Numbered from the stretch's first letter, positions 34,811 through 44,169 are shown. The stretch: DNA of 64,000 bases from an uncultured Bacteroidales bacterium (GCA_946403855.1 CAMJBH010000001.1:62001-126000), one strand, 5' to 3'. Notes: generated from the letters alone by a model not told the origin. Translations and numbers: made by a program.

Positions 34811-35839
34811 TTATCGACAAAACGACCGGCGGCGGCGAAACAGATTCAGCCAGTCATAGAAGATACTGTAGGAGAGCAGAAAATACAGCAGCACTGTCAG
34901 GGCGGCCCACCAGGGCAGCAGCACAAAACCAAGCACGCCCCACACCAGCAACATCAGCGGAGTCCCGACAAGTTTCAGGAGATAACGCACTGAATTGCTG
35001 AACGCTTTGTCGGAGAGCCTGTATCGGCATATGTACTCAGCCACGCCCCACATAGGCAGCGTCAGCGCGGCCGAAAGGGCAAAAAAAGGAGCCGTCACCA
35101 CCCCAAGGAGAATGTTTATCCACCCGGGCTGCTCCATGGGACGGGCTTCTTCGAGCCTTTGTTCATAAGTTTCATTGTCCGGAAGACACAGGAACAGCTC
35201 CGACAGGTTTTGGGTCAGCTTACTGCTCAAGCCCTCATAAAGGGCTGTTTTGAGCAGGTCCCCGTGTTCTTCAAGATAGGCGTTAACATCGATAGGATCC
35301 CCTATCCGCACCCGGCATCGGCCGCGATAATGGAAAAAGTCGCTGTAATCCAGCCCCACAGGAACGATGCAAGTAGGCTGCATCGCGGCTGAACCGACGG
35401 CCACCCTAACTACCCCTTTACGTATGGGCAGCAGCGAATACATGGGCCTGTGACGTCCCTCCGGGAAAGCGCAGAAAGGCACATTGTGTCCTAATGTATC
35501 GAAAATCTCGGGCATGATGTCCAGGTTCTTGGCTACGGCCTGCAAGCCGTCCCTGCGCCGGGCTATCGGCAGGATTTTAAGGAAACGGAGGGCGCGCGCC
35601 GCCGCTGCTTTGCGGAAAATGTCCGCCCGGGCGCCGAAAACCGTGCCTTCGCGCCGGCACTGCAGCACCACAAGGGCATCCATCAAGGTATTGGAGTGAT
35701 TGGGAGCTATAATTATGGCACGGCCGTCATCGGGCAGCTTGCCTTCTACCTCTAATTTCGAAAAACTCTTTCTGGTACACCAGTCCACATATGGACGTAA
35801 ATAATCGTAGAGCCTATCTCTCTCCCAAATCGCAGACAT
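34811..35839 (-). CDS. PlsC-type acyltransferase (1-acylglycerol-3-phosphate acyltransferase-like)
   Basis: This is a 342-residue membrane-associated acyltransferase. The acyltransferase block I is IIAPNHSNTLMDALVVL, block III is FCAFPEGRHRPMY, and IVPVGLDYSDFFHYRG is a later conserved segment. Two to four hydrophobic helices lie at the C-terminus (ALTLPMWGVAEY, LMLLVWGVLGFVLL, LTVLLYFLLSYS). It probably transfers acyl chains to a lysophospholipid or similar lipid at the inner membrane. It is separated from the downstream esterase by that gene's own promoter. Confidence 0.8.
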   Translation of the reverse strand: MSAIWERDRLYDYLRPYVDWCTRKSFSKLEVEGKLPDDGRAIIIAPNHSNTLMDALVVLQCRREGTVFGARADIFRKAAAARALRFLKILPIARRRDGLQAVAKNLDIMPEIFDTLGHNVPFCAFPEGRHRPMYSLLPIRKGVVRVAVGSAAMQPTCIVPVGLDYSDFFHYRGRCRVRIGDPIDVNAYLEEHGDLLKTALYEGLSSKLTQNLSELFLCLPDNETYEQRLEEARPMEQPGWINILLGVVTAPFFALSAALTLPMWGVAEYICRYRLSDKAFSNSVRYLLKLVGTPLMLLVWGVLGFVLLPWWAALTVLLYFLLSYSIFYDWLNLFRRRRSFCR

Positions 35840-35863
35840 TACAGTATTAATGGTTTAGCGCAC

Positions 35864-35871
35864 CAAAATTA
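35864..35871 (-). promoter_or_regulatory. Promoter -7 box of the acyltransferase gene
   Basis: On the minus strand this reads TAATTTTG, 24 bases before the ATG at 35839. The -33 element is not clear. Confidence 0.45.
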
Positions 35872-35898
35872 GCAAAAATTCTTATATTAGCATCCATT

Positions 35899-36111
35899 AT
35901 GAAAGCATTCTCTCTTATGGCCGCAGCGGCCGTATGCGCAGCTGTCAGTTTTAGCGCGTCTGCAAAGGAGGAAGCCCCCCTGCTCCGTTTCCCCGCTACA
36001 AATGGCGAGCAAATAGTATTCACCTATGCCGGAGACCTCTGGAGCGTACCCTCAGTCGGAGGACAGGCTGTACGCCTCACCTCACACCTTGGATTGCCGC
36101 AACTTCCGTAA
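35899..36111 (+). pseudogene. 5' remnant of a tricorn-type (S41) protease gene
   Basis: The 70 codons encode an intact signal peptide (KAFSLMAAAAVCAAVSFSASA) and the first beta-propeller blade of a tricorn-like protease: APLLRFPATNGEQIVFTYAG then DLWSVPSVGGQAVRLTSH. In full-length proteins of about 1,000 residues this is followed by further TolB-like blades and a C-terminal serine protease. Here the frame ends after LGLPQLP, and the next gene begins 50 bases later with no trace of the remainder. A large deletion therefore left only the start. A functional 70-residue exported peptide cannot be excluded. Confidence 0.7.
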
Positions 36112-36161
36112 TTTTTTGCTATCTTAGTGCCCCTTTTTGATTATTTAACTCACATACGCCG

Positions 36162-36857
36162 ATGAAACGAATCGCTATCCTAGCCGTTCTGCTGTGGGCG
36201 GCATCTACCACCGTGCCGGCCCAGCCAAAAGCTTACTTCTGCACAACCGAAGGAATGACCCTGCGGTATGAACGCCACGACCCCGACGGGAACAGGCACT
36301 GGTGGACACAGACCACCAAAGTAAATGATATTCAGAAGCAGAGCGACGGAAGCTACATAATCAATTTTACGGCAAATGTTAAAGGCGTAAAGGTCAAATC
36401 TCCGGTAAAGGGAGATGTGAATTCAACTGCGTTCATACACCCAGACGGCACTGTTGACATAAACATCTCGGAAGCTGTTTCCATAGCTGCAAAGCAACGT
36501 TTCTCGGCCTTCGACTTCACTGCATCAGGAGGTACCTCCTCACTGAAAAGCACCATACAGCCCGGTGAGAAACTGGACGAAATCCATGGAGCGGTGGAAT
36601 GGAGCGGCATCAAATACCGCATCGACTACACCGCACGCTCGGTCACCAAACGCGAGACCATTACGGTACCCGCCGGCACCTTCGACTGTATCGTGGTAAA
36701 GGAGCACAAACTGGAAAAAGCTCCCCTGCTCAAGCGCGACCGTATCACCTACACCTGGTACGCCCTGGGCTACGGGCTCATAAGGCACGATACCTTCTTC
36801 ACCGACGGCCGTCAGGAATGCACGGAACAGCTAACCGAAATCATTACACATAATTAA
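36162..36857 (+). CDS. Exported DUF3108/TapB-like protein
   Basis: This is a 231-residue protein with a signal peptide (KRIAILAVLLWAASTTVPAQ). The mature part is all beta, with GMTLRYERHDPDG near the front, TVPAGTFDCIVVKEHK and the ending WYALGYGLIRHDTFFTDG. The last two match the pattern of DUF3108/TapB-type periplasmic proteins, which form lipocalin-like barrels of unknown ligand. It is followed after 3 bases by the GH109 gene, so the two are probably cotranscribed. No promoter of good quality is visible; a weak TATCTTAG lies at 36120-36127. Confidence 0.6.
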   Translation: MKRIAILAVLLWAASTTVPAQPKAYFCTTEGMTLRYERHDPDGNRHWWTQTTKVNDIQKQSDGSYIINFTANVKGVKVKSPVKGDVNSTAFIHPDGTVDINISEAVSIAAKQRFSAFDFTASGGTSSLKSTIQPGEKLDEIHGAVEWSGIKYRIDYTARSVTKRETITVPAGTFDCIVVKEHKLEKAPLLKRDRITYTWYALGYGLIRHDTFFTDGRQECTEQLTEIITHN

Positions 36858-36860
36858 GTT

Positions 36861-38225
36861 ATGAGATCACAGCTCATCGCAGTTATAGTCCTTGCCGCTC
36901 TGTGCTCATGCAGCACAGGACACGGCCCCATCAAGACTGAAGTTCCGCCACGCCCCGCCGGGCAGCAGGACATGATTCAATTTGCCGCAGACCCCATTCC
37001 CGATGTGGGCATCGGCGTAGTCGGCTTGGGGATGCGTGGAAGCGACGCGGTCGAGAGGCTCAGCCTCGTGCCGGGATGCCATGTGGCAGCAGTTTGCGAC
37101 GTGGAGCCGGACAGAGCGGCTGCAAGCTATAAATTCTTATCAGACAAAGGCCTGAAAGCCACCGCCTACAGCGGGGACGAACGCTCCTACGAAGCCCTTT
37201 GCGAAGACCCGGCAGTTGACCTTGTGTACATATGCACAGACTGGCTGCACCACGTTCCGGTTGCCCTGTACGCCATGGGACACGGCAAACATGTGGCAAT
37301 TGAGGTGCCGTCGGCAGAGACGCTCCAGGACTGCTGGGACCTGGTGAACACCTCCGAGCGCACACGCCGCCACTGCATGATACTGGAGAACTGCTGCTAC
37401 GATTTCTTTGAGCTCACGGCGCTCGAAATGGCCCGCCAAGGAGTTTTCGGCGAAATAATACATGCCGAGGGAGCCTACCTGCACAATCTCGACCCGTTCT
37501 GGAAACTCTATTGGAACAACTGGAGGCTGGACTTCAACAAAAAGCACCGGGGCGACCTCTACCCCACACACGGTCTTGGACCTGTGTGTCAGGCACTTAA
37601 CATCCACAGGGGCGACCGTTTCGAAACTCTCGTTTCTATGGACACCGCTCCCTTCAACGGCCCCAAGCACGAAGCGGCCCGTACAGGCGAGCCTTGCACC
37701 GAGTTTGCAAACGGCGATGTGACCACCACTATGATACGCACCGCCAAGGGAAAGACCATACTCGTGGAGCACGATGTCATGACGCCCCGTCCGTATAGCC
37801 GCATGTACCAACTTGTGGGCACTGAAGGCTACGCCGGCAAATACCCTGTGCAGCAGGTCTGCCTTAGGCCCGAAGGATCCGAAAACGTTGACTATCAGAA
37901 TCTCGGGCGCGAGAAAGTGTATTCCGGAGAGGCGCTCAAAGAACTCATGGCCCAATATCGCAGTCCCATACTTACCGAAGAACTCGAAACCTTGGCGAAA
38001 GAGGTCGGAGGACACGGCGGGATGGATTACATTATGGACTACAGGCTCATATACTGCCTCAACCGTGGTCTGCCCCTGGATATGGATGTATATGATCTCG
38101 CCGAATGGTGCTGCATCACCGAACTCTCCAGGATAAGCCTCGAAAACGGCAGCACCCCGGTAGAAGTACCAGACTTCACCCGGGGCGCGTGGAATAAGAC
38201 TCAAGGATTCAGCTACGCCCTTTAA
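36861..38225 (+). CDS. GH109 family glycosidase (alpha-N-acetylgalactosaminidase-like)
   Basis: This is a 454-residue lipoprotein (lipobox Cys17 in ALCSC) with a Gfo/Idh/MocA fold. The NAD-binding loop is GIGVVGLGMRGSD. CDWLHHVPVAL-type active-site sequence (CTDWLHH), ENCCYDFFELTALEMARQGV and THGLGPVCQALNIHRGDRFE are hallmarks of GH109. These enzymes use tightly bound NAD+ to cleave alpha-linked N-acetylgalactosamine, for example from mucin or blood-group A glycans. It is probably surface or periplasmic. Its 3' end overlaps the convergent radical-SAM gene by 17 bases. Confidence 0.88.
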   Translation: MRSQLIAVIVLAALCSCSTGHGPIKTEVPPRPAGQQDMIQFAADPIPDVGIGVVGLGMRGSDAVERLSLVPGCHVAAVCDVEPDRAAASYKFLSDKGLKATAYSGDERSYEALCEDPAVDLVYICTDWLHHVPVALYAMGHGKHVAIEVPSAETLQDCWDLVNTSERTRRHCMILENCCYDFFELTALEMARQGVFGEIIHAEGAYLHNLDPFWKLYWNNWRLDFNKKHRGDLYPTHGLGPVCQALNIHRGDRFETLVSMDTAPFNGPKHEAARTGEPCTEFANGDVTTTMIRTAKGKTILVEHDVMTPRPYSRMYQLVGTEGYAGKYPVQQVCLRPEGSENVDYQNLGREKVYSGEALKELMAQYRSPILTEELETLAKEVGGHGGMDYIMDYRLIYCLNRGLPLDMDVYDLAEWCCITELSRISLENGSTPVEVPDFTRGAWNKTQGFSYAL

Positions 38226-39936
38226 AAAACTGGGATTTTTGGGCGCGTTTGCGCTCGGGGTCCCTCTCTACGAACACCGGTTTCATGGTGCGGGGGTCTA
38301 TGCCGCTGTAGAACATAACGCTGGAAGTGGTCATGGGGGTGGGCATAAAATCCTGCACCTGGTCCATCCAGATGCCTTTGAGGGCAGGATGGTTCGCAAG
38401 CTCCTGCATGTCCCGCATCGTACAGCCCGGGTGGGACGATATGAAATACGGAACCAATTCCACGTGCGTGCCGGCGCGCCGGTTCACATCGTCGAATTCC
38501 TTGCGCAGACGCTCGAAAAGGCGGAATGAGGGTTTGGCCATATAGCCCAGCACCTTGTCTGATGTATGCTCCGGGGCGACTTTCATGCGCCCGGAGGTAT
38601 GTTTGAGCACAACCGTCTCCAAATAAGGCCGTGAACTGCTGTCCACGAAGCCGTTCTCGCTGAGGAAAAGGTCGTAGCGTATGCCGCTGCCTATGTAGGA
38701 ATGGCGTACGCCCTTAACAGAATCTATACGTTCATAGAGCTTCAGCAGGCGCTCGTGCGAGCGGTCCAGATTGATGCATGGAGCAGGATACAGGCATGAT
38801 TTGCGACGGCATTTCTCGCATCGCGACAGGTCCATTCCGGTCATACCGTACATATTGGCTGTAGGAGCTCCTACATCGGAAATATTGCCGTGGAATTCCG
38901 GCATGGCCGCAAGGAGGCGGACTTCTTTGAGTATGCTTTCTTCGCTGCGGCTCTGTATGAATTTGCCCTGATGGGCCGCTATAGTGCAGAAGTTGCAGCC
39001 CCCGAAACAGCCGCGGTGCGTAATGATGCTGTCTTTGATCATGTCGTAGGCAGGGATACGCTTGCCTTTGTAGCGGGGGTGAGGGAGTTTGGTAAAGGGC
39101 AGGTCCCAGTAGGAGTCCATTTCGGCCGTGGTCGAAGGCTCACAGGTGGGGTTAATCTGCACGTAACCGTCGCCGACGGGCTCTACCAGCACCGGCGGAT
39201 GCAGCATGTTGGCGTAGATTTCGATTTGATGGAAATTCTCTGCGAACGCTTGCTTGCTCTTGCAGCATTCCTCATACGAATGCAGCACGAATGACTCCGC
39301 CGGCATTTTACCGTGCCGGTAAAAAGCGATCTGCTGGAGCTTTTCGATCTGGTGACGGCTCCAGCCCTTCTCTATGGCCTGTGTGAGGGCAAGCATGGGT
39401 TTTTCTCCCATGCCGTAGCAGAGCCAGTCGGCACCGCTGTCCACAAGTATGGAAGGCATGAGACGGTCGTCCCAGTAGTCGTAGTGAGTGAGGCGCCTGA
39501 GCGAAGCCTCAACGCCCCCGATAACCACCGGTACATCAGGCCACAACTGCTTAAGAATCTTTGTATAGACAGTGACGGCGCGGTCGGGACGGGCTCCTGC
39601 ACGGCCCTCCGGCGTGTAGGCGTCATCGTGGCGCAGGCGCTTGGCCGCCGTGTAATGGTTGACCATGGAGTCCATGGCGCCGGCATTGACGGCAAAGTAC
39701 AGGCGCGGGGCGCCTAATTTGCGAAAATCGCGCAGGTCGTCCTTCCAGTTGGGCTGGGGCACCACGGCCACCCTGTAGCCGGCCTTCTGCAGCCAGCGAG
39801 AAATGCAGGCAGTGCCGAAACTCGGATGGTCCACAAAGGCGTCGCCGGTGAAAAAGATGACGTCTATGTAGTCCCATCCGAGCCTCTGGACCTCCTTGGC
39901 GGAGGTGGGAAACATATATGTGTCCTGCGTTGTCAC
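38209..39936 (-). CDS. YgiQ-family radical SAM protein
   Basis: This is a 575-residue UPF0313/YgiQ protein. The radical SAM cluster motif is HRGCFGGCNFCTI (CxxxCxxC). N-terminal VIFFTGDAFVDHPSFGTA and VVIGGVEASLRRLTHYDYWDD, and C-terminal VELVPYFISSHPGCTMRDM, are highly conserved in the family. The reaction is unknown. The start is a GTG that overlaps the argS stop (GTGA), giving MTTQDTYMFP; an ATG seven codons later is possible. It is the third gene of rpoD-argS-ygiQ. Confidence 0.9.
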   Translation of the reverse strand: MTTQDTYMFPTSAKEVQRLGWDYIDVIFFTGDAFVDHPSFGTACISRWLQKAGYRVAVVPQPNWKDDLRDFRKLGAPRLYFAVNAGAMDSMVNHYTAAKRLRHDDAYTPEGRAGARPDRAVTVYTKILKQLWPDVPVVIGGVEASLRRLTHYDYWDDRLMPSILVDSGADWLCYGMGEKPMLALTQAIEKGWSRHQIEKLQQIAFYRHGKMPAESFVLHSYEECCKSKQAFAENFHQIEIYANMLHPPVLVEPVGDGYVQINPTCEPSTTAEMDSYWDLPFTKLPHPRYKGKRIPAYDMIKDSIITHRGCFGGCNFCTIAAHQGKFIQSRSEESILKEVRLLAAMPEFHGNISDVGAPTANMYGMTGMDLSRCEKCRRKSCLYPAPCINLDRSHERLLKLYERIDSVKGVRHSYIGSGIRYDLFLSENGFVDSSSRPYLETVVLKHTSGRMKVAPEHTSDKVLGYMAKPSFRLFERLRKEFDDVNRRAGTHVELVPYFISSHPGCTMRDMQELANHPALKGIWMDQVQDFMPTPMTTSSVMFYSGIDPRTMKPVFVERDPERKRAQKSQFFKGRS

Positions 39937-41663
39937 ATCCTTTCGGGAAGTTCGATTCCGAGTATGCCCATGGCACTGCGGAGCGTGCGGGCAAGCGTAG
40001 AAATCAGCGCCAGGCGCATGCTCAGAAGGTCCTTGTCGGGTTCTTTGAGCACCGGCGTATCATGGTAATACTGATTGAATTCCTTGGCCAGATCGTAGCT
40101 GTAGTTGGCAAGTACGGCAGGCGAAAGAGCCTCGGCCGCCTCCGCCACTTTCTGGGGATAGGAAGCAATCAGTTTCACGAGACGTATCTCCTTCGGACTC
40201 AGCGAAGCGTTGTCGGACACGCTGGCAGGAATGCCGGCTTCGGCGGCCTTGCGCAATATGCTGCAGATACGTGCGTGGGTGTACTGGATGAAGGGGCCGG
40301 TATTTCCGTTGAAATCGATAGACTCCTTGGGGTCGAAGAGCATGGTCTTCTTGGGGTCCACCTTGAGTATGAAATACTTAAGGGCTCCGAGTCCGATCAT
40401 GTGGAACAAGCGCTCCTTCTCTTCTTCGGGCACGCCTTCCAGTTTGCCGGAAGCCTCGCTGGTGGCTTTGGCCTCCTGGTACATCTTCTCTATGAGGTCG
40501 TCGGCGTCAACCACAGTGCCCTCACGGCTCTTCATCTTGCCCTCCGGCAGTTCCACCATGCCGTAGCTCAGATGGTAGATCTGGCTTGCCCAGTCGAAGC
40601 CGAGTTTGGCAAGCACGAGCTTGAGCACCTTGAAATGATAGTCCTGCTCGTTGCCGACCACGTAGATGTGGGAGTCGAGCTTATATTCAGCGAAACGGCG
40701 TTCTGCTGTGCCCAGGTCCTGAGTCATATAGACAGAAGTGCCGTCGGAACGCAGCAGGAGCTTGCGGTCCAGGCCGTCAGCTGTAAGGTCGCACCAAACT
40801 GAACCGTCGGGGTCCTTGACAAAAACGCCCATGTCCAGTCCCTTCTGCACAAGTTCTTTGCCCAGAAGGTAAGTTTCGTGCTCGTAGTAGGTGCGGTCGA
40901 AAGATATGCCCAGAGCCTTGTATGTCTGCTCGAAACCGGCAAACACCCAACTGTTCATCATCTCCCAGAGCTGGCGCACGTGCGGATCGCCTTCTTCCCA
41001 CTGTACCAACATCTTGTGCACATCATCGAGCACCTCGGGATGTTCTTTCTCGAGTTTGGCATAAGCCACATAGCAGTCGCCCACCAGGTGGTCGCCCTTG
41101 ATCCCGGTGCTTTCCGGAGTGGCTCCGTTAAAGAGCTTCTCCCATGCGTACATGCTCTTGCAGATGTGCACGCCTCGGTCGTTGACCAGAGTGGACTTGA
41201 TGACCTCGTTTCCGGCCGCCTTGAGCAGTTCGGACACGCTTGCACCGAGGAGATTGTTGCGGATATGGCCCAGGTGAAGGGGCTTGTTGGTATTGGGGGA
41301 GGAAAATTCCACCATCACGCGGCGTCCGGTGGAAGGCAGACGTCCTAAGTCTTCCTGCGATACGGCTTCCTGCAGCGCCTCGCGCCAATATACATTGCTG
41401 AGGCACAGGTTGAGAAAGCCCTGTACAGCATTGAAGCTGCTGATTTCCGGGCAATTGGCAGTAAGCCACTCCCCTATTGCCTGTGCCGTTGCCACAGGAG
41501 CCTGGCGGGAGACCCGGAGAAGCGGGAACACTACCAGAGTATAGTCACCTTCAAAATCTTTGCGCGTAACCTGGACCTGCATCGCGCTTTCGGCCACGTC
41601 GGCTCCGTAGAGTGCCTTGACGGCAAGCACCGACTTGGCGGCAATGAATTGTTCGGTCGTCAT
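39933..41663 (-). CDS. argS: Arginyl-tRNA synthetase
   Basis: This is a 576-residue class I synthetase charging tRNA-Arg. The HIGH motif appears as NKPLHLGHIRNN, preceded by VEFSSPNTNKP. The KMSKS-equivalent loop is KMKSREGTVVDADDL, as is common in ArgRS. The C-terminal DALR anticodon-binding domain ends MGILGIELPERM. The ATG shares one base with the rpoD stop (TGATG), so translation is coupled to the primary sigma factor. Length is slightly below the usual 590-600. Confidence 0.96.
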   Translation of the reverse strand: MTTEQFIAAKSVLAVKALYGADVAESAMQVQVTRKDFEGDYTLVVFPLLRVSRQAPVATAQAIGEWLTANCPEISSFNAVQGFLNLCLSNVYWREALQEAVSQEDLGRLPSTGRRVMVEFSSPNTNKPLHLGHIRNNLLGASVSELLKAAGNEVIKSTLVNDRGVHICKSMYAWEKLFNGATPESTGIKGDHLVGDCYVAYAKLEKEHPEVLDDVHKMLVQWEEGDPHVRQLWEMMNSWVFAGFEQTYKALGISFDRTYYEHETYLLGKELVQKGLDMGVFVKDPDGSVWCDLTADGLDRKLLLRSDGTSVYMTQDLGTAERRFAEYKLDSHIYVVGNEQDYHFKVLKLVLAKLGFDWASQIYHLSYGMVELPEGKMKSREGTVVDADDLIEKMYQEAKATSEASGKLEGVPEEEKERLFHMIGLGALKYFILKVDPKKTMLFDPKESIDFNGNTGPFIQYTHARICSILRKAAEAGIPASVSDNASLSPKEIRLVKLIASYPQKVAEAAEALSPAVLANYSYDLAKEFNQYYHDTPVLKEPDKDLLSMRLALISTLARTLRSAMGILGIELPERM

Positions 41664-42523
41664 CAGCCCAGGTACGATTTAAGGAGTTTGCTTGCAGAGG
41701 GTTTCTTGAGCTTGCGTATAGCCTTTTCCTTAATCTGACGCACCCTCTCACGGGTCAGATCCAGCCTTTCGCCAATTTCTTCGAGGGTCATCTCCTGGCA
41801 GCCTATGCCGAAGAAGCTCTTGATGATTTCGCGCTCACGCGGAGTGAGTATCTGGAGGGCACGTTCGATTTCCGTGCTGAGGGATTCATTGGTCAGGCCC
41901 TTGTCGGCGCTCGGGGAGTCGTCGTTGGGGAGCACGTCGAGAAGAGAGTTGTCTTCGCCCTCGACGAAAGGATCGTCCACGCTCACGTGGCGTCCGGAGA
42001 CCCGAAGAGTATCAGCGATTTTGTCCTTGGGAACATCTATCATCTCGGAGAGCTCCTCCGCTGACGGCTGACGCTCGTTCTCCTGCTCAAACTTACCGAG
42101 AGCCTTGTTGATTTTATTGAGGGAGCCTACCTGGTTGAGAGGGAGGCGCACTATTCGGCTTTGCTCAGCCAGCGCCTGAAGAATGCTCTGGCGTATCCAC
42201 CATACGGCGTAGGAAATGAATTTGAAACCTCTGGTTTCGTCGAATTTCTCGGCTGCTTTGATGAGTCCGAGATTGCCTTCGTTAATAAGGTCAGGAAGGC
42301 TGAGGCCCTGGTTTTGGTACTGCTTGGCAACTGAAACCACGAAACGCAGGTTGGCGCGGGTAAGCTTCTCGAGGGCTGCCTGGTCGCCTTTGCGTATGCG
42401 CTGGGCGAGTTCCACCTCTTCTTCGGGACTGACGAGTTCCTCGCGTCCGATTTCCTGAAGGTATTTGTCAAGGGAAGCGCTTTCGCGGTTTGTGATTGAT
42501 TTTGTAATCTTTAATTGTCTCAT
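41663..42523 (-). CDS. rpoD: Primary RNA polymerase sigma factor (RpoD/SigA)
   Basis: This is a 286-residue housekeeping sigma factor of the short Bacteroidota type, lacking the long N-terminal region 1.1 of proteobacterial RpoD. Region 1.2 ([20 protein letters not shown]), region 2 ([50 protein letters not shown]), region 3 and region 4 ([35 protein letters not shown]) are complete. It presumably recognises the TTTG/TAnnTTTG promoters described here. It heads the operon with argS and ygiQ. No good -7 box is seen just upstream, so its promoter may lie beyond the htrA terminator. Confidence 0.96.
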   Translation of the reverse strand: MRQLKITKSITNRESASLDKYLQEIGREELVSPEEEVELAQRIRKGDQAALEKLTRANLRFVVSVAKQYQNQGLSLPDLINEGNLGLIKAAEKFDETRGFKFISYAVWWIRQSILQALAEQSRIVRLPLNQVGSLNKINKALGKFEQENERQPSAEELSEMIDVPKDKIADTLRVSGRHVSVDDPFVEGEDNSLLDVLPNDDSPSADKGLTNESLSTEIERALQILTPREREIIKSFFGIGCQEMTLEEIGERLDLTRERVRQIKEKAIRKLKKPSASKLLKSYLG

Positions 42524-42551
42524 ACTTTAGACTTTTGTACCTTTAATACGG

Positions 42552-42590
42552 AAAAAATCCGCACAAGTTTCACACTTGCGCGGATTTTTT
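42552..42590 (-). terminator. Terminator after htrA
   Basis: A 16-bp stem (42552-42567 with 42575-42590, one mismatch) with AAAAAA on one side and TTTTTT on the other lies 15 bases after the htrA stop. It sits in the gap before rpoD, so it insulates the two genes. Confidence 0.85.
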
Positions 42591-42604
42591 CAATACCAAA
42601 AAAC

Positions 42605-44020
42605 TTATTCATCTTTGCCGAAGGCGAAATAGCCCTGTCGTCCGGTAGAAGTTACGCCCTCGATGACTATGCTTCTACGGGCCTTCTTGGCTATTTCAAT
42701 CACATCCTGAGGCTTGTTCACCTTCTGGTCGTTGACGAACTGGATCACGAATCCGTCCTCGCCTCCGGCCTGAGCCAGCTTGCCGCTGCCAGCCGAGACA
42801 ATCTCCACGCCCTTGTCGGTCTGTCCGATGCGAGCTCCGTAGAATGCCACGGTTCCGTCTTCACCCACAGTGCCTGTAGCCTCCACAGTGCCCTGGAACT
42901 GAACTTCGAGATCTTTCTGACGCCCATCGCGGATAATGGAGAGAATGGCTTTGTCGCCGGGATGGAACTCATTCACAGCAACCTGAAGGTCGGAAGGAGT
43001 CTTGATCTGCAGAGAATCAACTTTGACCAGGACATCTCCCTTCTTGACACCGGCCTTGTCGGCGGCGCTGCCCTTGGTGACCTCGTTGATGTAAACTCCG
43101 TCCAGCGAAGGCAGGTTGGCATCCTTGGCAATCTTGTCGGTCACTGGCGACATAGACACGCCGAGCTTTGCTCTCTTGACCGAACCGAAATCGATGAGGT
43201 CGCTGACAATCTTGCTTACGATATTTGAAGGCACGGCAAATGAGTAGCCGGTGTAAGATCCTGTCGTAGAAATAATTGCAGTGTTGATGCCCACGAGTTC
43301 GCCGCTCTTGTTCACAAGTGCGCCGCCGGAGTTACCGGGATTCACGGCCGCATCGGTCTGGATAAAGGACTCAATCTTGAATTCTCCGTTGTAGTGGGGC
43401 ATGGAACGGCCCTTTGCACTCACGATACCTGCGGTGATGGTGGAACGGAGCTCCTCGCCGAGCGGGGATCCGATGGCCAGCACCCATTCTCCGAGGCGGA
43501 GTTTGTCGGAATCGGCGAACTGCAGCGTAGGCAGTCCGGCAGCGTCTATCTTAATCAGAGCCACGTCGGTAGCCGGGTCGGTACCGATGACCGTGGCCTC
43601 ATAGGTCTTGTTGTTATTGAGCGTGACCTCGATCTTGGTGGCATTCTGCACCACGTGATTGTTGGTCACGATGTAGCCGTCAGGCCTGATGATAACGCCG
43701 GAGCCGCTTCCCTGACGCTCCTGCTCACGGGTCTGGGGCTGTCCTTCATCGCCGAAGAAGAAGCGGAAGAACGGGTCGATCATATACTGCTGCTGATACT
43801 TTACCGTCACTTTCACATAGACCACAGCTTCCACTGCATGTTCTGCCGCATATGTAAAATCGGGATAATCAGATACTGACAAATTGACAGTGCTGGGCTT
43901 CTGACCCTCTGCCGAATAAACTACGCCCTGCTGCTGAGGAGTAGCAGCCTTGACGATACCGAATGCCGTCAGTCCGCTCAAAACGACCGACGCTACAACT
44001 GTGAAAAAACCTTTTGCCAT
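42605..44020 (-). CDS. htrA: HtrA/DegP-type periplasmic serine protease
   Basis: This is a 471-residue Do-family protease and chaperone acting in the envelope. The hydrophobic N-terminus (FFTVVASVVLSGLTAFGIV) is a signal or anchor. The catalytic triad is intact: His122 in VTNNHVVQ, Asp152 in DPATDVALIK and Ser231 in NPGNSGGAL. A PDZ domain (GVYINEVTKGSAADKAGVKK) follows, then a second, shorter PDZ-like region. Its start lies 29 bases from an array of 20-bp repeats with palindromic cores, a likely regulatory region. No standard -7 box was found on this side. Confidence 0.93.
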   Translation of the reverse strand: MAKGFFTVVASVVLSGLTAFGIVKAATPQQQGVVYSAEGQKPSTVNLSVSDYPDFTYAAEHAVEAVVYVKVTVKYQQQYMIDPFFRFFFGDEGQPQTREQERQGSGSGVIIRPDGYIVTNNHVVQNATKIEVTLNNNKTYEATVIGTDPATDVALIKIDAAGLPTLQFADSDKLRLGEWVLAIGSPLGEELRSTITAGIVSAKGRSMPHYNGEFKIESFIQTDAAVNPGNSGGALVNKSGELVGINTAIISTTGSYTGYSFAVPSNIVSKIVSDLIDFGSVKRAKLGVSMSPVTDKIAKDANLPSLDGVYINEVTKGSAADKAGVKKGDVLVKVDSLQIKTPSDLQVAVNEFHPGDKAILSIIRDGRQKDLEVQFQGTVEATGTVGEDGTVAFYGARIGQTDKGVEIVSAGSGKLAQAGGEDGFVIQFVNDQKVNKPQDVIEIAKKARRSIVIEGVTSTGRQGYFAFGKDE

Positions 44021-44048
44021 ATATGTTTTGTTTTTATTTGTTTATCTA

Positions 44049-44118
44049 CAATCTATTGCTTGTTTTTACAATCTATTGCTTGCTTTCACAATCTATTGTT
44101 TGCTTTTACAATCTGCTG
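44049..44118. repeat. 20-bp-period repeat array with palindromic cores between htrA and dnaN
   Basis: The palindrome CAATCTATTG occurs at 44049-44058, 44069-44078 and 44089-44098, with a degenerate fourth copy (CAATCTGCTG) at 44109-44118, spaced at exactly 20 bases. The longer unit is ACAATCTATTGCTTG. A spacing of about two helical turns would put all sites on one face of the DNA, as for a regulator. Next to it three copies of GTCTTTT lie in tandem at 44141-44161. Together with 44170-44242 this accounts for most of the 304-base gap between htrA and dnaN. Confidence 0.65.
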
Positions 44119-44169
44119 CTGTCTTTGTATACAAGTATTTGTCTTTTGTCTTTTGTCTTTTGTTCCCTT

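Noticed and set aside
44042..44118. A replication origin or CRISPR array near dnaN
   Set aside because: TTATCTACA at 44042-44050 is one base off a DnaA box, but no cluster of boxes, AT-rich unwinding region or dnaA gene is seen. The repeats have no unique spacers, so it is not CRISPR.
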